From positions 55,700,025 to 55,764,024 of the forward strand of contig CP136068.1 in NCBI GenBank assembly GCA_032622095.1: 64,000 bases of DNA. The letters run 5' to 3'. Under the pieces are notes generated by a model that saw only the letters and a list, made by a program, of their open reading frames with translations, made no database searches and was not told where the DNA came from. Source of the stretch: Siphonodentalium dalli (lineage: Eukaryota; Mollusca; Scaphopoda; Gadilida; Siphonodentaliidae). Shown one piece after another: positions 1-11,561 of the stretch; position 1 is the first letter of the stretch, and each line of letters begins with the position of its first letter. Made by a program: the position numbers and the translations under genes.

Positions 1-168
1 ATACTAGTACTCGTTCCGGGTTGTTCCTCTTTGTCGACTACTTGGTTCTACCATTCTAAACCTCCACAAATCAGATTCAAATTCATATTAATTGTGTCAT
101 AAACACACTACAGTATATATATGGTATTACACCGCGCACCGAAACGGCCATAGAGCTATATAAGGACC

Positions 169-620
169 ATGCACGATGGCAGAGAGGAGGACCACGGTGG
201 CAGAGATGAGGAACATGATGTCAGAGATAAGGACCACGATGGCAGAGATGAAGACCATAAGGACCACCGTGTTAGAGATAAGAACCATAAGGACCACGGT
301 GACAAAAATAAGGAGCATAAGGACCACGGTGACAGATATAAGGACCACGGTGACATATATAAGGTCCACGGTGACAGATATAAGGACCACGGTGACAGAT
401 ATAAGGACCACGGTGACATATATAAGGGCAACGGCGACAGATATAAGGACCACGGTGACAGATATAAGGACCACGGTGACAGATATAAGGACGACGGTGA
501 CATATATAAGGACCACAGTGACAGATATAAGGACCACGGTGACAGATATAAGGACCACGGTGACAGATATAAGGACCACGGTGACATATATAAGGGCAAC
601 GGCGACAGAGATAAGAACCA
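169..620. repeat. 21-bp minisatellite array
   Basis: Tandem array with a 21-bp unit. Units starting GACAGATATA and GACATATATA share the tail AGGACCACGGT. The regular part runs from about 331 to 603 (13 units); the units become degenerate towards 169. A variant unit with GGGCAACGGC occurs at 415 and again at 583, exactly eight units apart, which suggests a larger repeated block. Because 21 is a multiple of three and the unit lacks stops, several overlapping frames stay open on both strands; these are not genes. The array starts about 100 bp beyond the KLHL10 stop codon and may lie in its 3' UTR. Confidence 0.95.
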
Positions 621-718
621 CATAGACAAGATTGCAAATTATTCGTGTATTCTTCTTCGATTTTACCCTTTTTCTAGAAATATTTTTTTATCAAAATGTA
701 CAAATGAACAGTAAATCT

Positions 719-851
719 CTATCTCTTGGCTATCCGCCTTTCGTTCTGTTTATCCCGATCTTTGAATATATAATCGTGGATGTTGGGAAGATCCTTGACT
801 ACGCATGCGCTTGCAGCAGATCGATTTACGTTCATCCGGCTGGCGTCGTAC
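719..851 (-). CDS. KLHL10: KLHL10-like, terminal exon 6
   Basis: Short exon found by scanning for the missing end of the Kelch propeller. The acceptor is ATTATACAG|G. After joining, the protein reads WYDASRMNVNRSAASACVV, matching the KLHL10 stretch in which the last strand closes the propeller. It then continues as a basic 26-residue tail and stops at TAG (721-719). The human protein has a longer, different tail. No AATAAA was seen in the 120 bases beyond the stop, where the 21-bp minisatellite begins. Confidence 0.9.
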
Positions 852-1623
852 CTGTATAATGAAACAAAACAAAACCTTGATTTCTAATTTCCACCTCAAC
901 CAAACCTACGCAAAATAACACAGCGTCATCTATGATACTACTTAGAATGTACACGGCCAGCCCTTGTGGGGTATTTAAGAGCGTTATAGTTGGTACACAT
1001 ACCAAAACTTGTTCGTCTCTGTCGGCGATGCTTCTGGTGAAAGTCCAACACAACGTTAGATATATTTCTGTTATTTTTCGTGGTTTATACCGGATATTTA
1101 TATCGAATCAATCTCAAAGGCTCAATTTCGTCTCCGTGCAGTGGACAGCAGAAAATATATATTATCACATATGCATAGTTTGAAAATCAATCGTCTGCTT
1201 GATTCCATGTGCTAGCACGTTCAAATCAGTGCATGGAATCAGTGAATGAATATGTTTGGTCGCATTGTTTCACCTTTATAATACATGCAGATGACACTTA
1301 TTGCTACAATGAACATTTCTGATCACAATGAAAATTTCTGATCAATTTTCAACCGAATATGGTTAGTTTGGTTTGCTGGAAAAATGCAGAACCTAATTCC
1401 ACTAACAGAGTAGAAATAGTTAAAAATGTAAGAATTTTCGAGCGCAAGAAACTTCTGATGGCACATTCCTGCTTAGCATATACCTGGTCGCCATCAAATC
1501 CCAAGAAGTTTATTAATTGGCAACATAACGACCGTTGACACCACTGTGTGTATAAAGTACATGTACATGTGAAATACTTCGGTGCCCGTCAGAGGATTGA
1601 ATCTCGTTTCCATAGATACGTAC
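852..1623 (-). other. Intron 5 of the KLHL10-like gene
   Basis: 772 bp. Contains short open frames with no recognisable product. No mobile element was identified. Confidence 0.85.
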
Positions 1624-1715
1624 CATTCGTTCGCCGAGCCATCGTAGCACTCCACTTGTGATATTGTGCGAAAGCCTTCGAACCCACCAATCGTGAATAT
1701 CATGTCATCTATCAC
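1624..1715 (-). CDS. KLHL10: KLHL10-like, exon 5: sixth Kelch repeat
   Basis: Encodes residues 523-552 and two bases of codon 553. The acceptor is ATCTGTTTACAG|GTG, giving VIDDMIFTIGGF directly after RSNFALE of exon 4. VECYDGSANEW is the conserved end of the blade. The donor is GAATG|GTACGT; using it lets codon 553 (Trp) be completed by exon 6, whereas the open frame beyond it has no similarity. The exon lies 5.4 kb from exon 4 because intron 4 is filled with repeats. Confidence 0.92.
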
Positions 1716-2147
1716 CTGTAAACAGATGTATGGATTAAACAAGCTGCGATATAAGCATGTTATCAACCAAACTGTTTTTGTTTTTCAATAGCAATTGTTT
1801 TTATTTTTTCTGCATTTGCTATATAAATAATCAATCAGTTATTCTGTCAAAATTTAATAAAGAGTGAAACTCTTGGCATAATATTTTCCGACATTATGAA
1901 CATGCTAAAAAAAAGAACCAATCTCTACACACCGTGATCCTTATTCTGTCTTGGCTAGCGTACAAGTTATTGTAGTTTTCTATACATTTTTTCATAAAAT
2001 ATTTTTTATCCCCATTGTCGTATATTAGTAAAGAAATAACTCTTGTTTCGATTAAGTTTATGCAGTAATTAACCGAAAGGTTTGAAGATAACTTATATAA
2101 CGCGCGTAAATTTGTCTTCAAATTGTTCGGTTATAACCGTAACTCAA

Positions 2148-2931
2148 AGGGAACGGGCGGCCTTCATTGTAGGTTATAGTTGTAATGATAATTTCCTCAA
2201 GAAATACTAATAGTATAGCATAATGATGATATGAATGCGATGTTATTCACAAAACACGCTTTGTGTCAGAGAAAATGCAGGTCGAGTGTTGTTAATTTCT
2301 CGCAAAAAGCGCAGTGAATTGTTTATAATTAAGCAGTCACGATATTGCATCACTTCTTTATTTAGATTCGCGCGAATTATACGTCGGTTGTAAAACGCCT
2401 AATTTTGGTGCGTCTACAACTACAAGTCACAATACTTACTTGGTATGTATTACCCGGGCATATATATACTAACTGGGTTGAAAAATATTCACCTCTTTAC
2501 AAGAACAATTATATTAGGTACACGTTTTCTGTCTGATCGTTTCCCAAATCATGAAGTGTGCGTGGATTAGCTGGATTTTGAACTGTCAGCGGGTAGAATG
2601 GGTCGATTAAAATATAAAAATTGGTGTGATTTGAATGCGATTGTTGATGTCGCCATAATTTTATCTTCGCCTTCCACAGCACAACGGAACATTTTCATTG
2701 GACGATCCGGTAGTTCCGAGTGTTTGTCTATAAACAAATGGTTCTGTAACGTTTCTGAAGTTTGTTTACACAACAACGCGTACACACGTGACAATATCAT
2801 GCAATGTATGCGATAGTTATGATTGGTATAAGAACAATATATGTCTATCATATAATATTCTTCTGTTTACGGTGGTTTTAGCGGATGTGACTAGTTTAAT
2901 GATATACCCACCACGAATGCCGCCCGTATCT
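2148..2931 (+). mobile_element. Miniature TTAA-type element, family 1, copy 1
   Basis: 784-bp element in intron 4 with imperfect terminal inverted repeats of about 30 bp. The left end reads ACGGGCGGCCTTCATTGTAG and the right end, on the minus strand, ACGGGCGGCATTCGTGGTGG. TTAA follows the right end (2932-2935); the left equivalent is degenerate TCAA (2144-2147). It has no coding capacity. Related copies lie at about 14010-15356, 17600-17830 (right end only) and 60152-60810. TTAA targets are a feature of piggyBac-like elements, so this may be a non-autonomous relative. Confidence 0.75.
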
Positions 2932-2936
2932 TTAAT

Positions 2937-3514
2937 CGAATGAAGAGATGTTTAAGTTTATAATTTAATCCGTCATTTCATAAGTAGAAAGTAGACGTAA
3001 AACGAGCGTAAAACTTGAATTTCAATCTGAGCGTTCGAAATTCGGTGGAGATTCGTTCGAAGTTCGAAATTCAAACCTATAGATCGAGTAATTTCTCGAA
3101 GCTGAGCTTTAGTTTGCTGGATTCTCTTACGGAAAGTATCAAAAATGCCAAATTTCAGCCCGATCCAGCCATAAACAGTGCCACTTCCCATCAGCACCTT
3201 GATATTGAAGTTTTCTAAGTGCAGTGGCTAAAAGTCCAGCAGTATCTCAGAAAAAGTGAAAAAAATCACTTTTGACCCAAAATTCGAACAGGGGAGCACG
3301 AATTGGAACACAACAATGAACTTGATGCAAAACAAAGTGGGGGGTTGAATCTCCACCGAATTTCGAACTGCGAACTTCAATCTAACTTCACGCGAATCTC
3401 CACCGAATTTCGAACTTCGAACTTCGATCCAACTTCACGGACCCCATTTCACCAATGTATACGTGACTAATTTTTTGTAAAATAATTCATGGGCGATCTG
3501 ATGCATGCATCGTC
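2937..3514. repeat. TTCGAA-rich degenerate repeats
   Basis: Inside intron 4. From about 3030 to 3440 short segments such as CACCGAATTTCGAACT and GAACTTCGAWCCAACTTCACG recur in both orientations. No gene was seen. Confidence 0.6.
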
Positions 3515-5735
3515 TTTTCTTGTTACGCCACACAGTGGTGTAAGCTGGTGTACAGTTTTTCATGTTCGAGCGGACGATCGATAATCCACTGGGCGAATGT
3601 ATTATGTTTTTCGTACTTGAGTATAAATCGTACCGATAGTTACGATAGTCCAACAAAGATTAGCACATGTGTTTACGTCACCGGTGTAATTGTGGAGACA
3701 TGTTTCTATTATGAAGGTTCGCTATCCCGAAGGTCCACTATTCCGAAGGTTCTCTATTCTGAATACTTGCTATTTCGAAGGTTCACTATTCCGAAGGTTC
3801 GCTATTCCGAAGGTTCTCTATTCCGAAGGTTTTTGTTATTTTAAGGTTAATTCTATATTCTAAAGTATTGAGAGGGTTCATTATCACGAAAATTCTTTTT
3901 ATGGAGTGTGCGCTCACATCCAAACTGATCCTGCGCGCATACCGATACAGATACAGGAGGAAATGACTTATAACATTAAATGTGATTTTGTTTTGTTTTC
4001 GCGGGTTTTGTTGAGATTTAATGTGATTACGTGGGCCCATACCTTTGAATTCTTGGCATATAATATGAATGTTGTGGTATATATGGACCCTCCAACATTG
4101 GGACATGACACAGGTACAGTTGACCTAAGTGCTGTTCTGTGCGGGCTCCATTTTGGGGTTTAATATTTTAAGGGCCAAATTTAGAATTTTATGGGCCCAT
4201 ACCTTTGAACTCTGGGCATATAATATGAATATTGGGGGGCATGTCTCTATTCCGAAGGTTCACTATCCCGAAGGTCCACTATTCCGAAATTTCTCTGAAT
4301 GTTCGCTATCCCGAAGCTTCACCAATCCGAAGGTTCGTTATTCCGAAGGTTCTCTATTCCGAAGGTTTTTGTTATTTTAAGGTTAATTCTATATTCTAAA
4401 GTATTGAGAGGGTTCATTATCACGAAGATTCTTTTTATGAAGGAAATAACCTAAAACATTAAATGTGATTTTGTTTTGTTTTCGCGGGTTTTCTTGAGTT
4501 TAATGTCATTATGTATGACCTTATTTCTCATTACATATTCACGCCAAGCAGCCCTCAATTGCTATGTTTCCATGCGATTTAATGTCATTACGTGTGACCT
4601 AATATCTCAATAATCTGAGGCAAGAGTACGCCTGCTAAATGCGAATTATAACAGTGGGGCTATAACGCTCAATAAATACTGGAGGCTATAACAAACTGCG
4701 CAGCAGAATATCGCTGAATAGACGAATATGAGATGAGTCTAACTGCAATTGTGACTTTGTTTAAAGGCCCACTTAATTTTCGAGTCATTCATTTTTGTTA
4801 TGGTATATACGGTTATAATAACAATTTATGCCATAAAATTTGAATAAAATACTATAATTCATCACCATTTGAAACGCAGAATACTTCTATCTCCTAGTTT
4901 GAAACACCTTTAAAATACCGCGACAAGTCGTGCGTCGTATATCTAGAAATTAGCAACTAACATGTCCTCTTCGGCTTTCCATAGATTTCAACGTAATTTG
5001 ATACTTAGGGGTATTTGTGTCCGGGAAGTGTTTTGGACGGGTCAAATCGTGACCCCGACCTGAACTCGACCTTTAAACTGTCAATGCAAGGTCAATTTGG
5101 GTAAAACGGGCGAATTTCGGCGAAATTTGATACCTAGGAATACTTTTGTCCGGGGAGTGTTTTGAACGGGTCAAATCATGACCTCGGCGTGACCATAACC
5201 TTCAATGTGGTCAATCAAAGGTCAAATCGGGTAAAACGGATGGATTTCGACGAAATTTTATACCTTTGTCAGGGGAGTGTTTTGGACGGGTCAAATCATG
5301 ACTCCGACCTTACCTTGACCTTCAAAATTGTTAATTAAAGGTCAAGTGGGGTAAAACGGACGGATTTCGACGAAATTTGATACCTGGGGGCGTTTTGGGG
5401 ATGGGGGTGTTTTGGACGGGTCAAATCATAACCCTGACCTGACCTTGACTTTCGAAATAGTCAATTCAAGGTCAAATCGCGCCTTTCGCCGGAAATCAGA
5501 TGGGAAACAGCCCGGACGAAGTCGGGCCCATCAGCTTGTGTAATAAAGAAGACAGTTTGAAGAAAGTAATGTATAACACGGGAAACGGGAAAACTTGATA
5601 TATGCATGGAAGTATGCAAATTTCCCACATAAAATTTGAAAGCTAGTTTATAGTATACTTGTATTATAATTTATATTTAAGGCTAATAATATGATATTGG
5701 TGGCGTTACCATTTCTGACTATGGTTTTCTTGTTT
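3515..5735 (+). repeat. 2.2-kb dispersed element, plus-strand copy
   Basis: Starts near TTACGCCACACAGTGGTGTA, itself nearly palindromic, and ends with a 50-bp segment containing GGCGTTACCATTTCTGACTA and TTTTCTTGT. A diverged copy lies inverted at 24838-26995, with the same modules in reverse order. Modules: a minisatellite based on TATTCCGAAGGTTC (3710-3845 and 4245-4375), a duplicated 250-bp block (about 3890-4160 and 4160-4250) and a four-unit GGTCA-rich tandem repeat (4985-5485). No transposase was found, so it is a non-autonomous or composite element in intron 4. Confidence 0.8.
4985..5485. repeat. Tandem repeat of about 120-130 bp rich in GGTCA
   Basis: Four head-to-tail units, each with GAAATTTGATACC, a GTGTTTTGGACGGGTCAAA segment and several TGACC/GGTCA words. 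The same array is present inverted at about 25075-25595. Confidence 0.85.
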
Positions 5736-5855
5736 TTATATGGTACAGGAAGTATCGAATAGTTATCATGTACATTTTAGGCATGCGGTGTACTTAGGGG
5801 GGATAATATCACTCGACTCTGTTGCCATTTCTATAGCAGACATTTAACCCAAAGG

Positions 5856-6798
5856 TACCCTCACACCATAGCGTATGCTGAAACCTATGAGTTGCGTGTA
5901 AAAAATATTTGTATACGCACCAAACGCAAGCGAAATCAACAATTTTGTCAATTTGTAACCTATTCGACCTATGGGTTGCGTGTGAGTTGCGTGTGGGTTG
6001 CATATGGGTTGCGTGTGGGTTGCGTGCGAGTTGCGTGTGAGTTGCGTGCAGAACTTACGAGTTGCGTTTGAGTTGCGCTCAAAACTTACAAGTTGCGTTT
6101 GACCTGCGTGCTAGTTGTGTGGTATTTGCGAATATCTGTCACGTGATAAAAACCTATAAAAATTGTCGATTCATTATTTTCTTCAGTACTGATTTGGTCA
6201 TCGAAGAGTCAACATGTGGAAAGCTACCAAGAAATCAGATAAAAGTGACCCCAAAAGTTTATTTATACCATTTCTCAACACGCATGTAGTACGCAACTAT
6301 AACACGCAACTAATAGGTTGGATACGCAGGGCATAGGTTGGGGATACGCTGGGAATAAGCACAATAGGTTGGGGGTACGCTATACACGCAACATGATCGC
6401 AACAGGCACGCAACACGATCGCAAAATGATCGCAACAGGTACGCAGCACATTCGCAACATGTACGGTACCAAAACCTGGCCAGATACCTCAAATTTGGAC
6501 CTGCGATCACCTGCGTTCATAACTTATGAGTTGCGTACCTGTTGCGATCGTGTTGCGTGCGTAGCGTACCTGTTGCGTATAAATTGATCGTAGGCATTCG
6601 CAGAGAATTATTGAACATGTTCAAAATTTCCGAACTTACTCTGCTTGTGTCTGCGTGTGTCTGCGATCACCTGCGTGCTTGTTGCGTACTTCAAGCCTAT
6701 CAAACTTATTAGTTGCGTGTGAGTTGCGTTCGGAACTTATGACCACTATTTTTTATTCGCAACCATACGCAACTGGTGATCGCTATGGTGTGAGGGTA
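5856..6798. mobile_element. 943-bp element with 18-bp perfect TIRs and TTGCG arrays
   Basis: The first 18 bases (5856-5873), TACCCTCACACCATAGCG, are the exact reverse complement of the last 18 (6781-6798). The interior is filled with short direct and inverted copies of GAGTTGCGTG and CGCAACAGG-type words, densest near both ends. It has no transposase-like open frame. No clear target duplication was seen: the flanks are CCCAAAGG and ACTTAATG. A non-autonomous DNA transposon with subterminal repeats is the best reading. Confidence 0.8.
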
Positions 6799-7105
6799 AC
6801 TTAATGGCTAAATGGGTGACAATCAATGGTTTTTATAATAGTCCGTGGATTGACGGCTTGCGATTAAATTATTTTCATATATACCATAATCATTTGTTTT
6901 TCTATTTTTGCAATAATAAATCGTTATCTCAGCCGCATAGAGACGCGTGATTGTCGCTATCATTTTTCCAACCGCGATTTGATGACAACCCGTATAGTAT
7001 AACATGCGATCTCTTTGAGAGATGAAGACCGTACACACAATGTTGTTGGACGAAATTCATTTGGGAACTTGTATTTGCCGACTTTACAAACTGATATACA
7101 TGTAC

Positions 7106-7377
7106 CTCGAGGGCGAAGTTACTCCGGCTGTCGTACATTTCTGGTATCGGTTGCCAAGACCTGCCCGATGGGCAAAATCGTTCGGCGGTTTTCAAGCGGG
7201 CTATGCCATTGAAGCCACCCAGAGCATATATGGCGCCCCTGTAGGCGATGACACCAAGTCCGCTTCTTCTGCTGCGCATATTCGGCAAATTGGTCCATTG
7301 ATTTGCATTCGGGTCATAGCATTCAGCAGTGTCCATGCACTCGTTTCCATTGAAACCACCGCATATGTATATTTTAT
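7106..7377 (-). CDS. KLHL10: KLHL10-like, exon 4: two Kelch repeats
   Basis: Encodes residues 432-522. The acceptor CCAATTTCAG|AT completes codon 432, and the exon opens with KIYICGGFNGNEC, an exact style match to the fourth KLHL10 blade. TAECYDPNANQW, then RSRRSGLGVIAY and YALGGFNG carry it into the fifth blade, ending RSNFALE. The donor CTCGAG|GTACAT is phase 0. The open frame continues past the donor to 6929 without Kelch similarity. This exon carries two GG doublets (438 and 485) and is the second-largest coding exon. Confidence 0.94.
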
Positions 7378-9940
7378 CTGAAATTGGAAATTTTCACAAA
7401 AACTACTTCAGCTTTACAATCTCACAACTTCGTTACAATTTGTGTCGCCTGATACTTTATTATAAACACTTCATTCTGTGTGCACTAAAATCGGGCATGA
7501 AGCACACGGGTCCGTTATACGACGGTCATGTAATCTTGCCATCGCTCTGGTCATTTGATCGTTCGGGGTGGTATTACTGGTTATTTGTATTACCCTTAAT
7601 GACACTGACAGTGAAACCCACTCAAAGTGGCAAAGTAACGTTCGGGACCAATCGTGTGGACACGTCAATTGCATGGTGCAGCTCAATTACTGTACTTGGC
7701 ATCAGGCCGACCACGTTCTTTTTGTTCGTTTGTCATTCCCTTTGTTGAATTTGGGTATATGACCGTATCTTCATTCCAACCACCTAAGTATATGCAAAGA
7801 TATTTCATTATGAAAAAAATGGGGAATCTCTTCCCTAACGTCGCCTTATGTTTTTTTTTTACCTGTACAACCTTGAATTTGGATTTTGCGCGGTAGTTAT
7901 GCATCCAATGACTTGTCAAGCTGGAATCCACAGCATTTATAGCTTGAGACAAATACATTACTAACAAATGCTCCTAATTCATAGCAGAAAAGCAATACAA
8001 AACTGCCAATAGTAACTCACACACGAAGATGGGAACGTTAAAACATTTCATAAATTTGTTCTAATTTATCCAGATAGAAAGTCCCATTAAAATAGCAATA
8101 CACAATTTCCAGCAATGTTAGCCAACCTGGGAGGGGTAGGCCTACTGTACTTCAAATATATGCTAAGCCATTATATTTGGCATTGGTCCCATCAAGCATG
8201 TTATGTTTCATTTTCCACAGAAATGTTAGATGTATTCAAATGACTGTACTTTATCTTCTTCGTACATTTATTATTCGTACTATATTTGTCTATAGTTATG
8301 TCACTTTTCAACACAAAAACAGACCATGCATGACAGAGCGAAAAGTTATCAATTTAAAAAAATTGTCTTGCAAGTGCAGATGACAGAATTCAGGGAGAGA
8401 AATCGAGCTATTTGCATATAACAAACACACATAGATCGCCTCCACTGAATACGAAAATCATGTTACGTATCCAATTTTTTTTGCGAACTTTCACTGTTTT
8501 TTTAAATAATTAAACCTTCAAACCAGTAATGTCACATTTAACACAGGCTACACTGGCTGTTTGCGCCCCCCCCCCCCGATACTTATTTTTGTAGACCCCC
8601 AACAACCCGATAAATGGTGTACTTCTACCATAGCGTAGCGAAAAAAAATTCTGCATCACTTTCCTCGGATTGCTCATCATCGATATTAACATTTCCCATT
8701 TTTGCTGTCAGCGTCCCAATACTTTCCGTTTGAGACTATATGATTGCGATCACAGCGTCGGTTATGTCCCAATTGATTTTCACCACGTTATCGGTCATGT
8801 GGTCGGTCCTTTGACATGCACATTTTCTTTAATTTGAAATCCGAACACTGTTTACCATATGCAGGACCCGAATGTAGATAATTGTCATCTCATAAACCAC
8901 AGCGTTGATGATGTCAATACTTCGATGGAAGTTGGTGTTTATTTTGGCTAATTTTGTTCTGATTTTGTGACACATAGTTGACATCTTTCACCACCTGCAT
9001 CAGGATTCGGATCAAGCCCTGGACAATCTGGTATCTTGCTTGCCATTTCGATATATTTTATCTTTGTCGGCAATGTGATGTATTGGAAAAAACTTTAAGA
9101 TGATTTATAATCTAACACGTTTAAGATTTCGTAAGGTGACAATCAACAGTTTCAACAGGCAGACGCCCAGCAATAAGTGAGCCATAGATTCATTGAAATT
9201 TATCTGAAATATAAACCCAAACCATATATACAATATATATGCCTGAAATGAGTACATAATAGGCTTTCAGAAGTTGGTACATAATGCCCATAATATATGG
9301 CCCTTGATCTTGTTACCGAAAATGTGTTTTGTTTTCAAAAAATGACATTGCAATTTCAGAGCCAAGGGGCAGAAAAACGGATTCAAAGGCCTCTGGCTTC
9401 CAACATCAATATGAAAAAATTTCAAACGTTCACCGTTTACAATTTCAGAAAACCAATTTCTAATGCACATGACACATTTTGGGTGCTAAAAAATTGACCC
9501 AGGATCTAGAGCCACTGTTTCGCCGAAAACGCTACTGTTATCTACGGTGGGGTCAAGGTCACTTGCACTTAATTTTGTCATCAGTCTGGGACACCTTCTA
9601 AAATTACACAAATTCCTATCCAAACTTCTCTCAATATACCTACCACATGAATGGTGCCAGAAACCAGTAAATCAAATATAAAACTAACCGCAATTTCTTA
9701 GCACGAGTATCGTCTGTGGAATCGAGTCTGTGGTGCTTACATGGTGGCGGTTTCTTCTCGGATCAACGTAAAATCCACGCTTCTGAGAATTTAGATAAAT
9801 TTACGGGAATTTCTGAGTGTATCCACGCTTTAAAAGCATGTATTATAGAATGGCATAGCGCAGGCGTACAATATTTTGCTTACGTCCGGCATATAATTAT
9901 AGGGACAGACATAGCCGGTCATCTCGAAGTCGAAATATAC
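7378..9940 (-). other. Intron 3 of the KLHL10-like gene
   Basis: 2.6 kb of unique-looking AT-rich sequence with a C run near 8564-8577. I saw no conserved reading frame and no recognised repeat. Confidence 0.8.
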
Positions 9941-10110
9941 CTGCCATGGTTGTCGCGCTAGCGTCACTTCGAGGCGTACGCATGGACGCTATTAGACTCC
10001 ACTGGTTTCTCATTGGTTGGTATCTCTCCGCAGATCTTTGGCGCGTGTCTCCGTTTGACCCACCGAATGCATAGATGATGCCATCGTGCATGGCTGTACT
10101 CACGTAGCAT
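9941..10110 (-). CDS. KLHL10: KLHL10-like, exon 3: Kelch repeat
   Basis: Encodes the end of codon 375 to the first base of codon 432. The acceptor is TTCTCTTCCGCAG|A. After the join the protein reads RCYVSTAMHDGIIYAFGG, colinear with the third Kelch blade of KLHL10. SAERYQPMRNQW supplies the conserved Tyr and Trp, and RSDASATT is a KLHL10 signature before the next blade. The donor is GCAG|GTATAT, weaker than the others but consistent in phase. Gly-Ser-Asn-Gly replaces the usual GGFDG loop, an ordinary variation. Confidence 0.92.
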
Positions 10111-10289
10111 CTGCGGAAGAGAAAATAGATATATTATGCTGTGACTATAGTAACTATACCACCCACTACTAGTGTAAGTCGAGCCAACTGCACCAAAATT
10201 GATACATTAATTAGAGATACGTGTATTGTAATTCGCCTTCGCTTTATTTGGGCGACGTTATATTGGCCGTTATAGAGAGGATACCCTAA

Positions 10290-10680
10290 CATCTTAATGC
10301 GTGTGTTATATGTGGTATAGGTGTGGCTCCTCGGGTATGGTAGCTAGTTCTATGTGTGCGGCTGTATGCGTGTCTTATGTATGGTATAGCTGTGGGACCA
10401 AATATTTAAATGAGCTTCGGGTGTGCCTCAGGTATCTTCTAGGTGTGTCTTATGTTAGTTTTGTACCTTATGCCGGGTGTTCCTCGTGTACCTTATGTCG
10501 AGTGTGACTCAGGTACCTTCTGTCGCGGGTGTGTCTCATGTACCTCCTATGTGTATATTAGGTGTGCGACCATAAATTGAAATGAGCTTAGGTGTGTCTC
10601 ATGTACCTTCTATGTGTGTCTTAAGTACATTCTGCCGGGTGTGCCTCATGTACCTTCTATGTGTGTCCCACTGGAGTGGG
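10290..10680. repeat. Degenerate tandem repeat in intron 2
   Basis: Imperfect repeats of a roughly 30-bp unit containing GTGTGTCTCATGTACCTTCT. The rest of the intron, to 11413, holds nothing recognised. Confidence 0.75.
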
Positions 10681-11413
10681 GATTATAGCTACACGTATCT
10701 CCTTCAACCTGACTACAGTATATGCCTCCATGATATAACATGAAAAGTTTAACATTCAAATGTGTATTTGCTTTCACATGCACTATGTGTTGAAAGTACA
10801 TAATTATTGTTCAAAAATGGAAGCTAATTTGTTATATTTTATTTTAGGGGCATCGGCATACTTGAATTTGAGTGACAAGTTAACTTTTTATTAAATACCA
10901 TCAAACACTTAAAAATTCTAAATTATTGGGGACTATACGTATCAATTATGGTTTGCCGGTTCCAAAAGAATATTGCATACAATTTGTATTATGGTATAAT
11001 GTATGAATATATATGATAGGTTTGGGTCCATCACTGTGTGTTTGGAAGTGGTTTTCTGCTGTCGTTTGTGTTACTTTAAGATCATCGATAGTATAGTAGA
11101 CAAGTCGCTGAGGTCAAAGCGGATAGTTGAAACTATATATGTATGTTTGAACAAAGTGGAATAATGTTCTATTTAAATTGTCACTTAGCGAGATGTCACC
11201 AAACAATAGCTTTTAGACAGTGATATTTGACACACCTAAATGATTCACTAGCTTAATTCTCTGAAGTTGAACAGCGCGAAAGTAAAGAAATAATGACTTG
11301 CATCTTCAACTTGATGACCACATCTACAACTGCTTTACGGAGCTTACAGTGGATTATGTTCAGTCGTCGTTTTCCGGTATTGAAATGATCAGACATTAAA
11401 TAATTCTGCTTAC

Positions 11414-11561
11414 CGTTTGCAGTTCATTGGAGCGATCTCGCTCCAGAGTTTGGCCACCGGATCGTACGATCGGCAGCTGTTGAGGTATTCTGTGCCGTCG
11501 AAGCCGCCGATGATATATATCGTTTGCTCCCCTGCAACGGTCCCGTGGTATGCTCTGGGTC
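11414..11561 (-). CDS. KLHL10: KLHL10-like, exon 2: Kelch repeat
   Basis: Encodes residues 326-375. The acceptor ATTGTTTCAG|GA restores codon 326 (Gly) from exon 1, giving GPRAYHG, the conserved start of the second Kelch blade in KLHL10. IYIIGGFDGTEYLNS, the RSYDP turn and the W in KLWSEIAPM are typical Kelch features. The donor is AAACG|GTAAGC and leaves codon 375 split after two bases. The intron before it is 11.5 kb and the one after 1.3 kb. The frame stays open upstream of the acceptor, but that sequence has no Kelch similarity. Confidence 0.93.

Noticed and set aside
127-714. Repetitive proteins encoded on both strands at the left edge
   Set aside because: Frames of a 21-bp minisatellite, open by repetition only.
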